A DNA stretch of 64,000 nucleotides from a virus: the IMG/VR virus record IMGVR_UViG_3300027749_000069, positions 30,383 to 94,382 of that record. One strand, written 5' to 3'. The position numbers were made by a program, and so were the translations under genes. Below, one piece after another: positions 24,229 to 33,600 of this stretch (positions within the stretch are counted from its first letter, which is position 1; the number at the start of each line of letters is the position of its first letter). A model generated the notes under the pieces. That model ran no database searches and had not been told where the DNA came from. It was given only the letters and a program-made list of their open reading frames with translations.

Positions 24229-24383
24229 TCGTCCCCATAAATGTCTTTCTTTTTAGGTTTACAAAGTTCTTCAATATGTTTTTCAAGTACTTTATAAATT
24301 TTTAATCCATTTTTATCACAATAATTTTTTAACATTTCGTGGTGTTTCTCACCTATTTTGACATTTTTTTGTTTGTTTTCCAT
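24225..24383 (-). CDS. Small 52-aa basic protein, antisense between tail genes
   Basis: Minus-strand frame MENKQKNVKIGEKHHEML... ending KKKDIYGDD, 52 aa, below common ORF cut-offs. The core KIGEKHHEMLKNYCDKNG, then KIYKVLEKHIEELC, looks like a strand-helix-helix (ribbon-helix-helix-like) DNA-binding mini-protein. Its stop overlaps the stop of the plus-strand paralogue gene by 3 nt. A regulatory role would suit the fold, but that is inference. Confidence 0.55.
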   Translation of the reverse strand: MENKQKNVKIGEKHHEMLKNYCDKNGLKIYKVLEKHIEELCKPKKKDIYGDD

Positions 24384-24433
24384 ATAAAAGATAATTAAAG
24401 ATAAATAACTATCTTTTTAAGAAAAGTTCGGAA

Positions 24434-24454
24434 ATCTTTGGTGAAAACAAAGAT
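24434..24454 (+). promoter_or_regulatory. Inverted repeat abutting the sheath promoter box
   Basis: ATCTTTG and CAAAGAT are perfect 7-bp arms with the 7-nt loop GTGAAAA. The right arm ends on the first base of the TATTTATA box of the sheath gene, so it may be an operator or activator site. Confidence 0.35.
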
Positions 24455-24461
24455 ATTTATA
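24454..24461 (+). promoter_or_regulatory. Putative late promoter box for the tail sheath gene
   Basis: gATATTTATAAGATAAG, 37 nt before the ATG. The leader is A/C-rich and G-poor, hence probably unstructured. Confidence 0.55.
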
Positions 24462-24498
24462 AGATAAGTAATAAAACAATTTAACCAAACAACAATCG

Positions 24499-26919
24499 AT
24501 GGCAAATTCAAACAGAGTATTCGTTTCTCCAGGTGTTTATACATCAGAGAAGGATCTAACATTCGTAGCACAAAGTATAGGTGTTACAACATTGGGATTA
24601 GTGGGAGAAACCTTAAAAGGTCCAGCTAATGAACCAATATTAATTTCAAATTTTGACGAATTTAAAACATATTTCGGAGGAACATCACCAGAAAAAGATG
24701 GTAATGGTAATCCAAAATATGAATTAGGTTATGTCGCAAAATCTTATTTACAAGAGTCAAATCAATTATTTGTAACAAGAGTATTAGGAAAGACAGGTTA
24801 TAAAGCAGGTAAAACATTCGGTATTAAAACATTAGGTACAGATGCGGATATTGTAGTGGTAGCATTAAGATCAAGAGGACATTATTCAGGAGAAACTTTA
24901 GTATTTGAAGTTACTGGAAATACATCCTTCGTTCTTAGTGGTGCAACATTAACAACTAATCCATTATCTGAATTTGATATTCATGTTACAGGTGCAACAG
25001 GTGGATCTAAAGTTTTTACTTGTAGTTTAGACGTTACATCACCAAAATATATAACTAAAGTTTTAGGAACAAGTCCATATGATAAAGATAGAAGTGATGT
25101 TCCTTTATATGTTCACGAAGTATATCCAAACTTAACTAAAAATTTATATCACCAAGGTATGATTAGTGGTTTAAGTTTTACTGAAGTATATAACGCTGAA
25201 AATGACAATTTTTCAAATCCTTGGGATACACCAATGTCTCCTACTGTAGTTTCTGAAGTCCGCGGTGGTAAAGTTGATGATTTATTTGATGTTATTACAA
25301 TTTCCGACGGTGACGCAGCAAATCAGGAAGTTAAAATTACAATTCAAAATATTAATATTGAAACAGGTGAATTTGATATATTAGTTAGAGATTTTAATGA
25401 TTCGGACGAAAATATGGTTGTTTTGGAAAAGTTCTCAAGATGTTCAATGAATCCAGATGTTGCGGGATATGTGGCAAGAAAAGTAGGAACATCAAATGGT
25501 GAATATACTTTGAATTCTAAATATATTATGTTAAGTATGGACTCTAACGCACCATCAAATGCATTCCCTGCAGGATTTAAAGGTTTTAAAAATGCAGTAT
25601 TATCAGGGTCAACAAAATTAGGTAATGTTCTTTATAAAACTAATTATTTTGATTCAGGTGAAACAATCTATGGTACAACAACAAGTAACGGTGACAAATA
25701 TAGAAAAACATCTTTAGGTTTATCTTCAGATAGTAATTTTAGTTTTGACGCAGATTTGTTCAAATATAAAGGTTCAGGAACATTGAATAGTACTGATGGA
25801 TTTCACTTATCAACTAATGCATCTTCAATTACAGGTACAACATATCAAACAACGGGTTATGATTTGGAAGGTCAAACAGACGCCGCTAACAACAAATTAA
25901 CCAATATTAATTACCGTAAATTTACATTTGCAGTATGTGGTGGTTTTGATGGTTGGGATATCTACAGACAAGTAAGAACATATGGTGATGGTTATATATT
26001 TGGAAAATTAATATATATTTCAGGTCTTACAACAAATGGTGGATTATTTGATACCGCATCAGGAAACTCTGATTATTACGCGTATTTAGAAGGTATTAAT
26101 ACGTATGCTAATCCTGAAGCTATAGATATTAACGTATTTGCAACTCCAGGTATTAACTTCTACGACCATAGTTCATTAACAACTCAAGCAATTGACATGA
26201 TTGAAACCGATAGAGCCGATTCAATTTATATCATCGGAGCCCCAAATGAAACTATTGCTTCTAATGTTATTGACGATTTAGACGGTATTGCGGTTGATTC
26301 TAACTACTCTGCAACATATTGGCCTTGGATTCAAGTAAGAGATACAGATAACGCAACTCAATTATTCATCCCACCAACAGGTGAGGTTGTTAAGAATATT
26401 GCTTTAACTGACAACGTATCTTATCCTTGGTTTGCAGTTGCGGGTTATAGTAGAGGTTTAGTAAACGCAATCAAAGCTCAAAAGAAACTTACTCTTGACG
26501 AAAGAGATGAGTTATATAAAGCAAGAATCAACCCAATTGCAACATTCTCTGATACAGGTACCATTATATGGGGTAACAAAACGTTACAAGTTAGAGAGTC
26601 AGCTTTAGATAGAATCAACGTAAGAAGATTATTATTAAGAGCAAGAAAATTGATATCTGCAGTCGCTGTAAGGTTATTATTTGAACAAAATGACGACCAA
26701 GTAAGACAAGAATTCTTAAGATTGGTAAACCCTATCTTGGAATCAATTAAGAAAGAAAGAGGTTTATATGACTTCCGTGTAAGTGTATCTAATGACCCAG
26801 AGGACATCGATGCTAACACATTAAGAGGTAAGATTTACATCAAACCAACTCGTTCTTTAGAATTCATTGATTTGGAATTTGTAATCACTCCAACAGGAGC
26901 TTCATTTGAAAATATCTAA
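24499..26919 (+). CDS. Contractile tail sheath protein, T4 gp18-like
   Basis: 806 aa (T4 gp18 is 659). Starts SNRVFVSPGVYTSEKDLTFV, the sheath N-terminal arm, followed by GLVGETLKGPANEPI. The conserved C-terminal half includes YWPWIQVRDTDNATQLFIPPTG, PWFAVAGYSRGL, NPIATFSDTGTIIWGNKTL, then INVRRLLLRARKLI and the terminal strands RGKIYIKPTRSLEFIDLEFVIT. Extra length lies in the variable middle domains exposed on the sheath surface. It polymerises around the tube and contracts at infection. The spacing of its late box equals that of the tube gene. A terminator follows. Confidence 0.95.
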   Translation: MANSNRVFVSPGVYTSEKDLTFVAQSIGVTTLGLVGETLKGPANEPILISNFDEFKTYFGGTSPEKDGNGNPKYELGYVAKSYLQESNQLFVTRVLGKTGYKAGKTFGIKTLGTDADIVVVALRSRGHYSGETLVFEVTGNTSFVLSGATLTTNPLSEFDIHVTGATGGSKVFTCSLDVTSPKYITKVLGTSPYDKDRSDVPLYVHEVYPNLTKNLYHQGMISGLSFTEVYNAENDNFSNPWDTPMSPTVVSEVRGGKVDDLFDVITISDGDAANQEVKITIQNINIETGEFDILVRDFNDSDENMVVLEKFSRCSMNPDVAGYVARKVGTSNGEYTLNSKYIMLSMDSNAPSNAFPAGFKGFKNAVLSGSTKLGNVLYKTNYFDSGETIYGTTTSNGDKYRKTSLGLSSDSNFSFDADLFKYKGSGTLNSTDGFHLSTNASSITGTTYQTTGYDLEGQTDAANNKLTNINYRKFTFAVCGGFDGWDIYRQVRTYGDGYIFGKLIYISGLTTNGGLFDTASGNSDYYAYLEGINTYANPEAIDINVFATPGINFYDHSSLTTQAIDMIETDRADSIYIIGAPNETIASNVIDDLDGIAVDSNYSATYWPWIQVRDTDNATQLFIPPTGEVVKNIALTDNVSYPWFAVAGYSRGLVNAIKAQKKLTLDERDELYKARINPIATFSDTGTIIWGNKTLQVRESALDRINVRRLLLRARKLISAVAVRLLFEQNDDQVRQEFLRLVNPILESIKKERGLYDFRVSVSNDPEDIDANTLRGKIYIKPTRSLEFIDLEFVITPTGASFENI

Positions 26920-26945
26920 TCTAAAAGGAGATATATAAAAATAAG

Positions 26946-26973
26946 AAGAGTATCAGAAATGGTACTCTTTTTT
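26946..26973 (+). terminator. Terminator after the sheath gene
   Basis: AAGAGTA (26946-26952) pairs with TACTCTT (26963-26969), 10-nt loop, then a run of T. It should limit read-through into the tube gene. Confidence 0.75.
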
Positions 26974-27031
26974 AATGCTCCACGTAGAACCATATTATAT
27001 AACAATTATACTATTATATTATACCCAGAAT

Positions 27032-27107
27032 ACTGGAACTAGATATACTAGTATTTATTATTGAAATATTAAATTATTAAAGGAGAGTATTAAACTGGAA
27101 CTAGATA
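27032..27107 (+). repeat. Pair of 14-bp direct repeats
   Basis: ACTGGAACTAGATA at 27032-27045 and 27094-27107, 62 bp apart. The first copy continues into an inverted repeat ACTAG/CTAGT. Confidence 0.7.
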
Positions 27108-27198
27108 CTGGAGCCTGTAAAAAACTACGAAAAATAATTGACATAAACAAGTATTTCCAATAAAAAACTTAAAATAAAATTATTTTCCAATATAGATA

Positions 27199-27206
27199 TA
27201 TTTATA
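27199..27206 (+). promoter_or_regulatory. Putative late promoter box for the tail tube gene
   Basis: ATATTTATAAGAAAG, 37 nt before the ATG, exactly the spacing seen for the sheath gene, again with a G-poor leader. Confidence 0.55.
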
Positions 27207-27243
27207 AGAAAGTAAATAACTTAAAAACTTTAACAAATACAAT

Positions 27244-27732
27244 ATGGCAGATTTATTAATGAAAATGCCGGTTCCTTACGAACCGAAAAGAAAAAATAGA
27301 TTTATCCTAAGATTCCCATCATCTTTAGGAATAAATGAGTGGTATGTATTCTCCACAGCGAGACCATCTGCTAAAATTAAATCAGTTGAGATTCCTTTCT
27401 TGAACACAAAAACTTATGTTGCTGGTCAATTTGAGTGGGAAGAGATTAAAGTTCAATTTAAAGACCCAATTGGTCCTTCTGCTTCTCAAGCACTTATGGA
27501 ATGGTTCCGTTTACATGCGGAGTCAGTTACAGGTCGTATGGGATATGCTGCAGGGTATAAAAAAGACATTGAATTGGAGATGTTAGACCCAACGGGAGTT
27601 GTAGTTGAAAAATGGATTTTACAAGGTTGTTTCTTAACAAGTTTAAACTTTGGTGATTTAGATTACTCAAGAGATGATTTAGCAACAATCGACGCTTCAT
27701 TAAGAATGGACCGTTGTATCCAAGTTTATTAA
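27244..27732 (+). CDS. Tail tube protein, T4 gp19-like
   Basis: 162 aa (T4 gp19 is 163). Typical features: PYEPKRKNRFILRFP at the start, ARPSAKIKSVEIPFLN, the strand QFEWEEIKVQFKDPIG, the helix SQALMEWFRLHAES, and LDPTGVVVEKWILQGCFLTSLNFG near the end. It forms the rigid inner tube of the contractile tail. It has its own promoter box and terminator, consistent with a need for high expression. Confidence 0.93.
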   Translation: MADLLMKMPVPYEPKRKNRFILRFPSSLGINEWYVFSTARPSAKIKSVEIPFLNTKTYVAGQFEWEEIKVQFKDPIGPSASQALMEWFRLHAESVTGRMGYAAGYKKDIELEMLDPTGVVVEKWILQGCFLTSLNFGDLDYSRDDLATIDASLRMDRCIQVY

Positions 27733-27753
27733 TATAATAATTTTTCATATGAG

Positions 27754-27788
27754 AAACCGATATACCAGAAATGGGTATCGGTTTTTTT
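27754..27788 (+). terminator. Terminator after the tail tube gene
   Basis: AAACCGATA (27754-27762) pairs with TATCGGTTT (27776-27784), followed by further T residues. Confidence 0.85.
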
Positions 27789-27833
27789 ATTTAAAAACTT
27801 TACTTTCTAATAGTTATAGTATAAACTTATATT

Positions 27834-28583
27834 ATGGACGAAACAAGAATAGACCCAACAATCGCATACGATGTGGTGGAATTACCAACTAAAGGTATCC
27901 ATTATAAAAATAAAAATAAATCAGTTAGAGTTGCATACCTAACCGCAAGTGACGAAAACATTCTATCATCACCAAGTTTAATTGGTTCTGGTTTAGTTAT
28001 AGATGAATTACTAAAAAGAAAAATATTAGATAAATCATTATCTATTGATGAAATCGTTGAAGAGGATAGACAAGCAATTCTTATATTTTTAAGAAATACT
28101 GCTTTTGGTACCGAATATAAAATAGAAGTCACTGACCCAAAAACAAATGAAACATTTACAGCCGATATTGATTTAAGTGAAATTAAAGTAAAAGATTTTA
28201 CATTAGAAGAAGATTCTAATGGTGAATATAAGTACTTTATGGAAAAAAGTAAAATTGATATTTCATTTACTTTTTTAACATTAAAACAAGAAAAAGAAAT
28301 TGATGAAATTAAAAAAAGTTGGAATGGTAATGGGGTTGCTCCAATTGTAACCAAACAACTTGAAATGATGATTAAGTCAGTTAATGGAAATAGAGATTTA
28401 ATGAATATTAGAAATTTAATTGAAACCTTACCAATTAAGGATTCACAAAGTTTTAGAAAATTCATTAACCAAGTTAAACCGGGGTTGGATCTAACCCAAA
28501 ATGTTACAACCCCGTCCGGAGAGACAATCCAAGTTGAAATTGGATTCGGGGTAGAATTTTTTCGTCCTTTCTATGGATTATAA
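27834..28583 (+). CDS. T4 gp26-like baseplate hub/tail assembly protein
   Basis: 249 aa (T4 gp26 is 208). The opening VVELPTKGIHYKNKNKSVRV and the following TASDENILSSPSLI match the T4 baseplate protein family found in myoviruses. The C-terminal half is helical and ends FGVEFFRPFYGL. In location and pairing with a tiny overlapping ORF before the tape measure it also corresponds to the tail assembly chaperones of other phages. Expected role: baseplate hub or tape-measure assembly. Confidence 0.7.
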   Translation: MDETRIDPTIAYDVVELPTKGIHYKNKNKSVRVAYLTASDENILSSPSLIGSGLVIDELLKRKILDKSLSIDEIVEEDRQAILIFLRNTAFGTEYKIEVTDPKTNETFTADIDLSEIKVKDFTLEEDSNGEYKYFMEKSKIDISFTFLTLKQEKEIDEIKKSWNGNGVAPIVTKQLEMMIKSVNGNRDLMNIRNLIETLPIKDSQSFRKFINQVKPGLDLTQNVTTPSGETIQVEIGFGVEFFRPFYGL

Positions 28584-28716
28584 AAAAGGACAATTAGACG
28601 AAATTTTATTTTTAGTTAAAAGAGGGTTCTCTTATGGGGATATTCTTTCTATGCCTGTGTACATTAGAAGATATTATATTAATTATATGATAGAGAAAGA
28701 GACTGAAAATAATTAA
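28573..28716 (+). CDS. 47-aa mini-ORF, tail assembly partner (gp51- or frameshift-type)
   Basis: MDYKKGQLDEILFLVKRGF, then YGDILSMPVYIRRYYINYM, 47 aa. The pattern (helix, Y-x-D-I-L-x-M-P-V, R-R-Y-Y) is that of the downstream partner in tail assembly chaperone pairs, where a helical W/Y-rich segment follows an MP-x-x-x-R turn. It overlaps the gp26-like gene by 11 nt in the +1 frame. That frame is open from 28555, over TTTTTTC, so a +1 or -2 frameshift could fuse the two. Independent initiation at 28573 is equally possible. Confidence 0.65.
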   Translation: MDYKKGQLDEILFLVKRGFSYGDILSMPVYIRRYYINYMIEKETENN

Positions 28717-28722
28717 TTAGTC

Positions 28723-28730
28723 TATTTATA
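28723..28730 (+). promoter_or_regulatory. Putative late promoter box for the tape measure gene
   Basis: cTATTTATATG, 3 nt before the ATG at 28734; near-leaderless class. Confidence 0.4.
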
Positions 28731-28733
28731 TGT

Positions 28734-30653
28734 ATGAACGAACAATTACTGAAACATGCTAAAAATGGTGATAGGAATGCCTTTAAAGTTGCGTTTAATA
28801 CATTAAATAAAGGAGCAAAAGAAAATGATTGGATAATTGGTTTTAATGCCGCTCAAGCAGAACTTAAAAATGGAGCTTCATCAGGTGTAAGTTCAAACAC
28901 AGGTGGTGGATTATTAGGAGATTCAAAAAGTACAGGTTTTGTTGAAATGGCGTTAGGTAAAGTTAATGATGCTACTAAATTTTTAGCGACACAATCACAA
29001 AGATTATTTGCGTCTGGATTAGGAAAAGACGATGGAAATGACACAACCGCAAATAAGATATTTGAAATGGTTCAAGAGGGTGGATTAAACCCAATTAAAT
29101 TAATGAAAACGGCCATCTCAGATATGTGGGGTGCTGGTCTTGACCAAATAAAATCTGAATCTGTATTATTATCTGATGTTAATACTAAAACAGGAATTAG
29201 TGGTCAATTATCTGAAACTTTAAGAAAAGACATGATTGCAGCTTCAGTTGAAGCAAAAAGATATGGTTTTGACCTTTCTAATATTGGTGACATGTACACC
29301 ACGTTAGTAAAAGATTCAGGTAAATTTGCGTTAATTAATGAAGACACAATTAAAAGTGCGGTTCCTGTTGCCGCCGCATTAAACATGTCATTGGCCGAAT
29401 TAGCTGGTTCTATTGGTGAATTTGAAAAGGTAGGTTTAGGAGCAGATAAAACAACCCAATCATTAGGAGATGCAACAACAAGACTAATATCGTTAGGGTT
29501 AAGTGCTCAAAAAGTAACTACCGCAATGCGTGATAATATCGGTAAGTTAAATGAATATGGGTTTAAAAATGGTGTAAAAGGGTTAGAAGATATGTCCAAA
29601 AAGGCGGTTGAATTTAGGATGAGTATGGAGGAATCTTTTAAAATTGCCGAAAAGGTTATGAATCCTGAAAATGCTATTGATATGGTTGCAAATTTACAAG
29701 TATTAGGTGGTGCAATTGGTGATTTTAACGACCCACTTAAATTAATGTATATGGCAACAAATAACGTAGAAGGATTACAAGACGCGTTAATTGGTGCCTC
29801 AAGTTCATTAGCCACATACAATCAAGAACAAGGTAGATTTGAAATTACTGGAATTAACTTAAGAAGAGGTAAAGCTATGGCGGATGCTATGGGAATATCT
29901 TATCAAGAATTAAGTAAAGGTGCAATTGCTGCCGCAGAAAGATCATCTGCAGCTAGTGCAATAATGTCTCGTGGTTTAAAATTAGATGACAAACAAACAG
30001 AATTTTTAACAAATATATCAAGAATGCAAGGGGGTGAAATGAAAATTGTAATCCCTAAATCTTTAGCTTCAGAACTAAATGGTGCAACTGAAATCTCATT
30101 AGATAAAATGACTGATAGTCAAGCTAAAGTATTATTGGCAAATCAAAAGGCTTTTGAGTCTATGGATGTTAAGAATATTGCAATGTCACAACTTACCGAA
30201 ACACAACAAATGTCAAGGGGTATAGATGTAATTGCATCATATTATAAAATAATAGGTGCTAGAGCTGTTGAGGCGGCGTTAAGGGCAGGTGGTGGTAAAC
30301 AATATGATGAACTTAATAAAGCAATTGCAACTTTTAAAATAGGTGACGTAAATAAAACAGCGGAAGATATCGCAACTGCTACGGCAAATAAAGTAACATC
30401 GGTTAAAACGGGCATATCAACAGGAATTGAATCTGTAAAAGCAATGATTGGATTGGACACAAAAACACCTCCACCTCCACCACCATATATTGCAGCAAAC
30501 AAGATAGATATAACACACACTCATAAATATGAAGCGACTTCAGGGTATATGGACGCTTTTAATAGGGAAAATGTTAAAAACCCAACATTAGTCGGTAGTT
30601 GGACGGAAAGAAATGTAAATGAATATACGAACCCTAAAGTTATAACAAAATAG
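28734..30653 (+). CDS. Probable tail tape measure protein (T4 gp29 position)
   Basis: 639 aa (T4 gp29 is 590). Almost entirely helical with Ala/Lys/Glu-rich segments, such as ETLRKDMIAASVEAKRYGF, KVTTAMRDNIGKLNEYGF and AMADAMGISYQELSKGAIAAAE, as in tape measures of contractile tails. A hexaproline (PPPPPP) near residue 580 precedes a His-rich C-terminal tail. Position directly after the chaperone-like pair and before hub genes supports the call. Its length would set tail length. Confidence 0.7.
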   Translation: MNEQLLKHAKNGDRNAFKVAFNTLNKGAKENDWIIGFNAAQAELKNGASSGVSSNTGGGLLGDSKSTGFVEMALGKVNDATKFLATQSQRLFASGLGKDDGNDTTANKIFEMVQEGGLNPIKLMKTAISDMWGAGLDQIKSESVLLSDVNTKTGISGQLSETLRKDMIAASVEAKRYGFDLSNIGDMYTTLVKDSGKFALINEDTIKSAVPVAAALNMSLAELAGSIGEFEKVGLGADKTTQSLGDATTRLISLGLSAQKVTTAMRDNIGKLNEYGFKNGVKGLEDMSKKAVEFRMSMEESFKIAEKVMNPENAIDMVANLQVLGGAIGDFNDPLKLMYMATNNVEGLQDALIGASSSLATYNQEQGRFEITGINLRRGKAMADAMGISYQELSKGAIAAAERSSAASAIMSRGLKLDDKQTEFLTNISRMQGGEMKIVIPKSLASELNGATEISLDKMTDSQAKVLLANQKAFESMDVKNIAMSQLTETQQMSRGIDVIASYYKIIGARAVEAALRAGGGKQYDELNKAIATFKIGDVNKTAEDIATATANKVTSVKTGISTGIESVKAMIGLDTKTPPPPPPYIAANKIDITHTHKYEATSGYMDAFNRENVKNPTLVGSWTERNVNEYTNPKVITK

Positions 30654-30662
30654 TATTAAACC

Positions 30663-30670
30663 TATTTATA
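30663..30670 (+). promoter_or_regulatory. Putative late promoter box for the baseplate operon
   Basis: cTATTTATAATAAAATAAA, 12 nt before the ATG at 30683. Confidence 0.5.
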
Positions 30671-30682
30671 ATAAAATAAAAA

Positions 30683-33600
30683 ATGCCGAGTTATTTAGAT
30701 TTTAATACAACAAAACAGTTTAGAGACCACATATTAGGTAAGACCTTACAACAACCTAATGGACCCCAAACGTTTACAAATAGTTCATATCCTGAACAGA
30801 ATCTAAGTAATACACCTAATTTATTACAAGGTCAGGTAGATACAAATAGATATGGTGATTTGACAATACCTAAGAACTCTAATATCTACAAACCAGATGA
30901 TTATTTTATTAGTGATGTTATTAACACATTACCTAGGTCGGCCGATTTAAAATTATACCCAAGTTTTGTTCAAACTGACTTAAGTTTATTTGGTATTATT
31001 AGTAATTCAAATTACGAAACTGAATCTGAATTAGTTAAGTTTGCCACAAGTTTAATTAAAAATGACCCACAAGGACCTGTTTATAGTAGAATTACTCAAA
31101 ATGTAGAAAAAAATACATTAGGTCGTGTGAGAATTATGGATGCTCTTAATGGTAACACAACTACCGCCGTTAATATATTAACAGGCAGAGAACCATTAAT
31201 TGAATCAAATTATACTATTACAGTTGATAATACATTAAGTATACCAGGTCAAGCGGTTGATTTTCTAAAAACTGTTTCAGGTATACAATTACCCTTTAGT
31301 CAAATACCAGGGGATTATTTAAGTAACCCAAGAAACCCGATAAACTATAGACCACAAGCGTCATCACAATTAGGTGCATTATATCAAGACGTAACCGGTG
31401 TATTAGGGTCTTTAATAGGAATACAAAGACGACCATTGCTAGATAGAAAACCATCTGACCTTTTGATTGAACATATGGGAAGCGGTCAAAAAAACAGGTT
31501 ATATGACCTATTATCCTATTCAACATATGCACCAAATTATACCACAACCGCAAGGTCACAAAACACGTCTAAAATTTTTAATTTTGTTGATAAGGTTGCA
31601 CAAGGTATAAAAAATATTTTAGGTGTTGAGGCACCTGCAGGAACTGCTTATATTGGAGATGATAGAGGAAATGATGTAAAATATGCAATGAATGATTTTA
31701 ATGATAGACCCGTAAGGAGTAACTATTATTTAACATTAATGTTTGATGAGGTGTCGGCAAAATTATTTCATACAAATAAAAATATTACTGAAGGTGGATC
31801 AATTGGAGGTAAGTTATCATGGATTAGTAAGAACTCAAAAAATAAATTAGGGGTTAATAACAATAGTTGGCAGACAGAAGCGTCACTATTTACTGAAAGT
31901 TTATCAACTAAAAATAAATTTAGAGGAGATTCAATTTTAGGAATAACTCAAGAATTATTAGATTCAATGCCTTCAGATGGGGGCGCTGCACGTTCACATG
32001 TTGCAAATGTTATTGATCAAACAAGTAGAGTATTCCAAGATGGTGATACTAGAATATCAAGAGGTTCTGCGGTTAAGTATACCGATAAATTTACTGGTGA
32101 AGAAAGTGGGATTGAATATGCGAGAGTTTGGACAAAGGATAGACCATACATGACAAATTTTGACACAATGCCGTTGTCAACTAATCAAAAGGATATTAAT
32201 ACTGGAAAGTATAAAAAATCAGGAAGAAAATATAGAAGAGGTAATATAAGACAATTTGAATCAAGTGTATTAAATGACACATGGAATTTAAATATGGCAC
32301 CAATGTCCAATGGTAAAAAATCATTTGATAACTCAACAAATATTGTAGAAAAAGACAAAGGTCTTGGTGATTTTTACGCAAAGAAATACATGTTCTCAAT
32401 TGAGAACTTGGCATGGAAAACTTCTAATTTATCTGGATTTCAAGTAAGTGATTTACCAGCATGTGAAAAAGGAAATAATGGTGGTAGAGTTATGTGGTTC
32501 CCTCCATACGACTTAAAGATGAGCGAACAAAACAATGCAAATTGGGAAAAGAACTCATTTATTGGAAGACCTGAACCAGTGTACACATATCAAAATACAG
32601 AAAGAACAGGTCAAGTTTCATTTAAAGTTGTTGTTGACCATCCGAGTATTATGAATTTATTGGTTAGAGAACATTTTAAAGGAATGTCAGATGAAGAATC
32701 TGATAACTATATAAACGCATTTTTTGCTGGCGTACAAGACGTTGATTTTTATTCTTTAATACAAACATATACAACTCTAGACCAAAATGATAGAGATTTA
32801 ATTCAACAATACCTAAGTGCTGGAGTTGAAAAACAAACAATTGAAAGAATTAAATATACTACCGTACCATTACCTAATGACGCTAATACTGACGTAAATA
32901 AAAATGAACCTGTTAATTATGACACAAATAACATATTCTACTTCGAAAATGCTGAACCACCTGTTAATGGAAATAATTTAACACAATCTCCCTATTATTA
33001 TAGTAATTATTATACACAATATAATGTAAAGCAATCGACATACATTACCAATTTAACATCCGCGATGAATAGTGCATTGTCTAATGCTGATAAAATTTTA
33101 TTAATAGGTGACACAGGATCAACATCAAACCCAAGTGTTATTTCAGGACAAACTAATCAAATAACAACTGCATTTAGCGGGTTAACTACAAATTTTGAGG
33201 CATTAAATAAACAAATACTTGATTTAAAAACGGCATTATCTGGAAAAACAGTTATTTCAGACACAAAAATAACAATATATACATCAACATCAGAAGCGGG
33301 AGATAATGATAAGAATTTCTACTTAGGAATAAGAAGGGCACATTCATTAATGCAACACATTTGGAATGAATTAGGACCATTTAAATATACGTGGTTTACT
33401 GAAAAGGAATTGGCAACATATGCTAAAAATGGTTTACCATTAAATACAAAAACAATCACTATAAAATATAAAGATATTGGATATGAATTAGATGGTAATA
33501 TTATATTTGATATAGGAACAATAGGTGAAAATAGTACATCACTGAATGGAACTAGTGTTGATTGTACAAAAGTATTTACTAACACCAATTTAAAAATATA

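Larger units (their letters stand above)
26920..27243 (+). other. Non-coding region between sheath and tube genes
   Basis: 324 bp without a convincing gene. It holds a terminator, two direct repeats of ACTGGAACTAGATA, a TATTTATTATTG copy, a TTGACA (27137-27142) without a matching -10, and the tube late box. The 27-codon frame opening at 26959 runs through the terminator and is not believed. The length is unusual in this tightly packed genome, so a small RNA or regulatory element is possible. Confidence 0.6.

Noticed and set aside
26959-27042. 27-codon frame after the sheath gene
   Set aside because: It runs through the terminator stem and T run, is very short, and has no recognisable features.
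27032-27107. CRISPR-like repeat pair
   Set aside because: Only two 14-bp copies, no array, and no cas genes in the window.
27902-28465. 187-codon minus-strand frame inside the gp26-like gene
   Set aside because: It lies fully inside a gene with recognisable family sequence, has no promoter box and a Ser/Ile-rich translation typical of antisense A+T-rich DNA.
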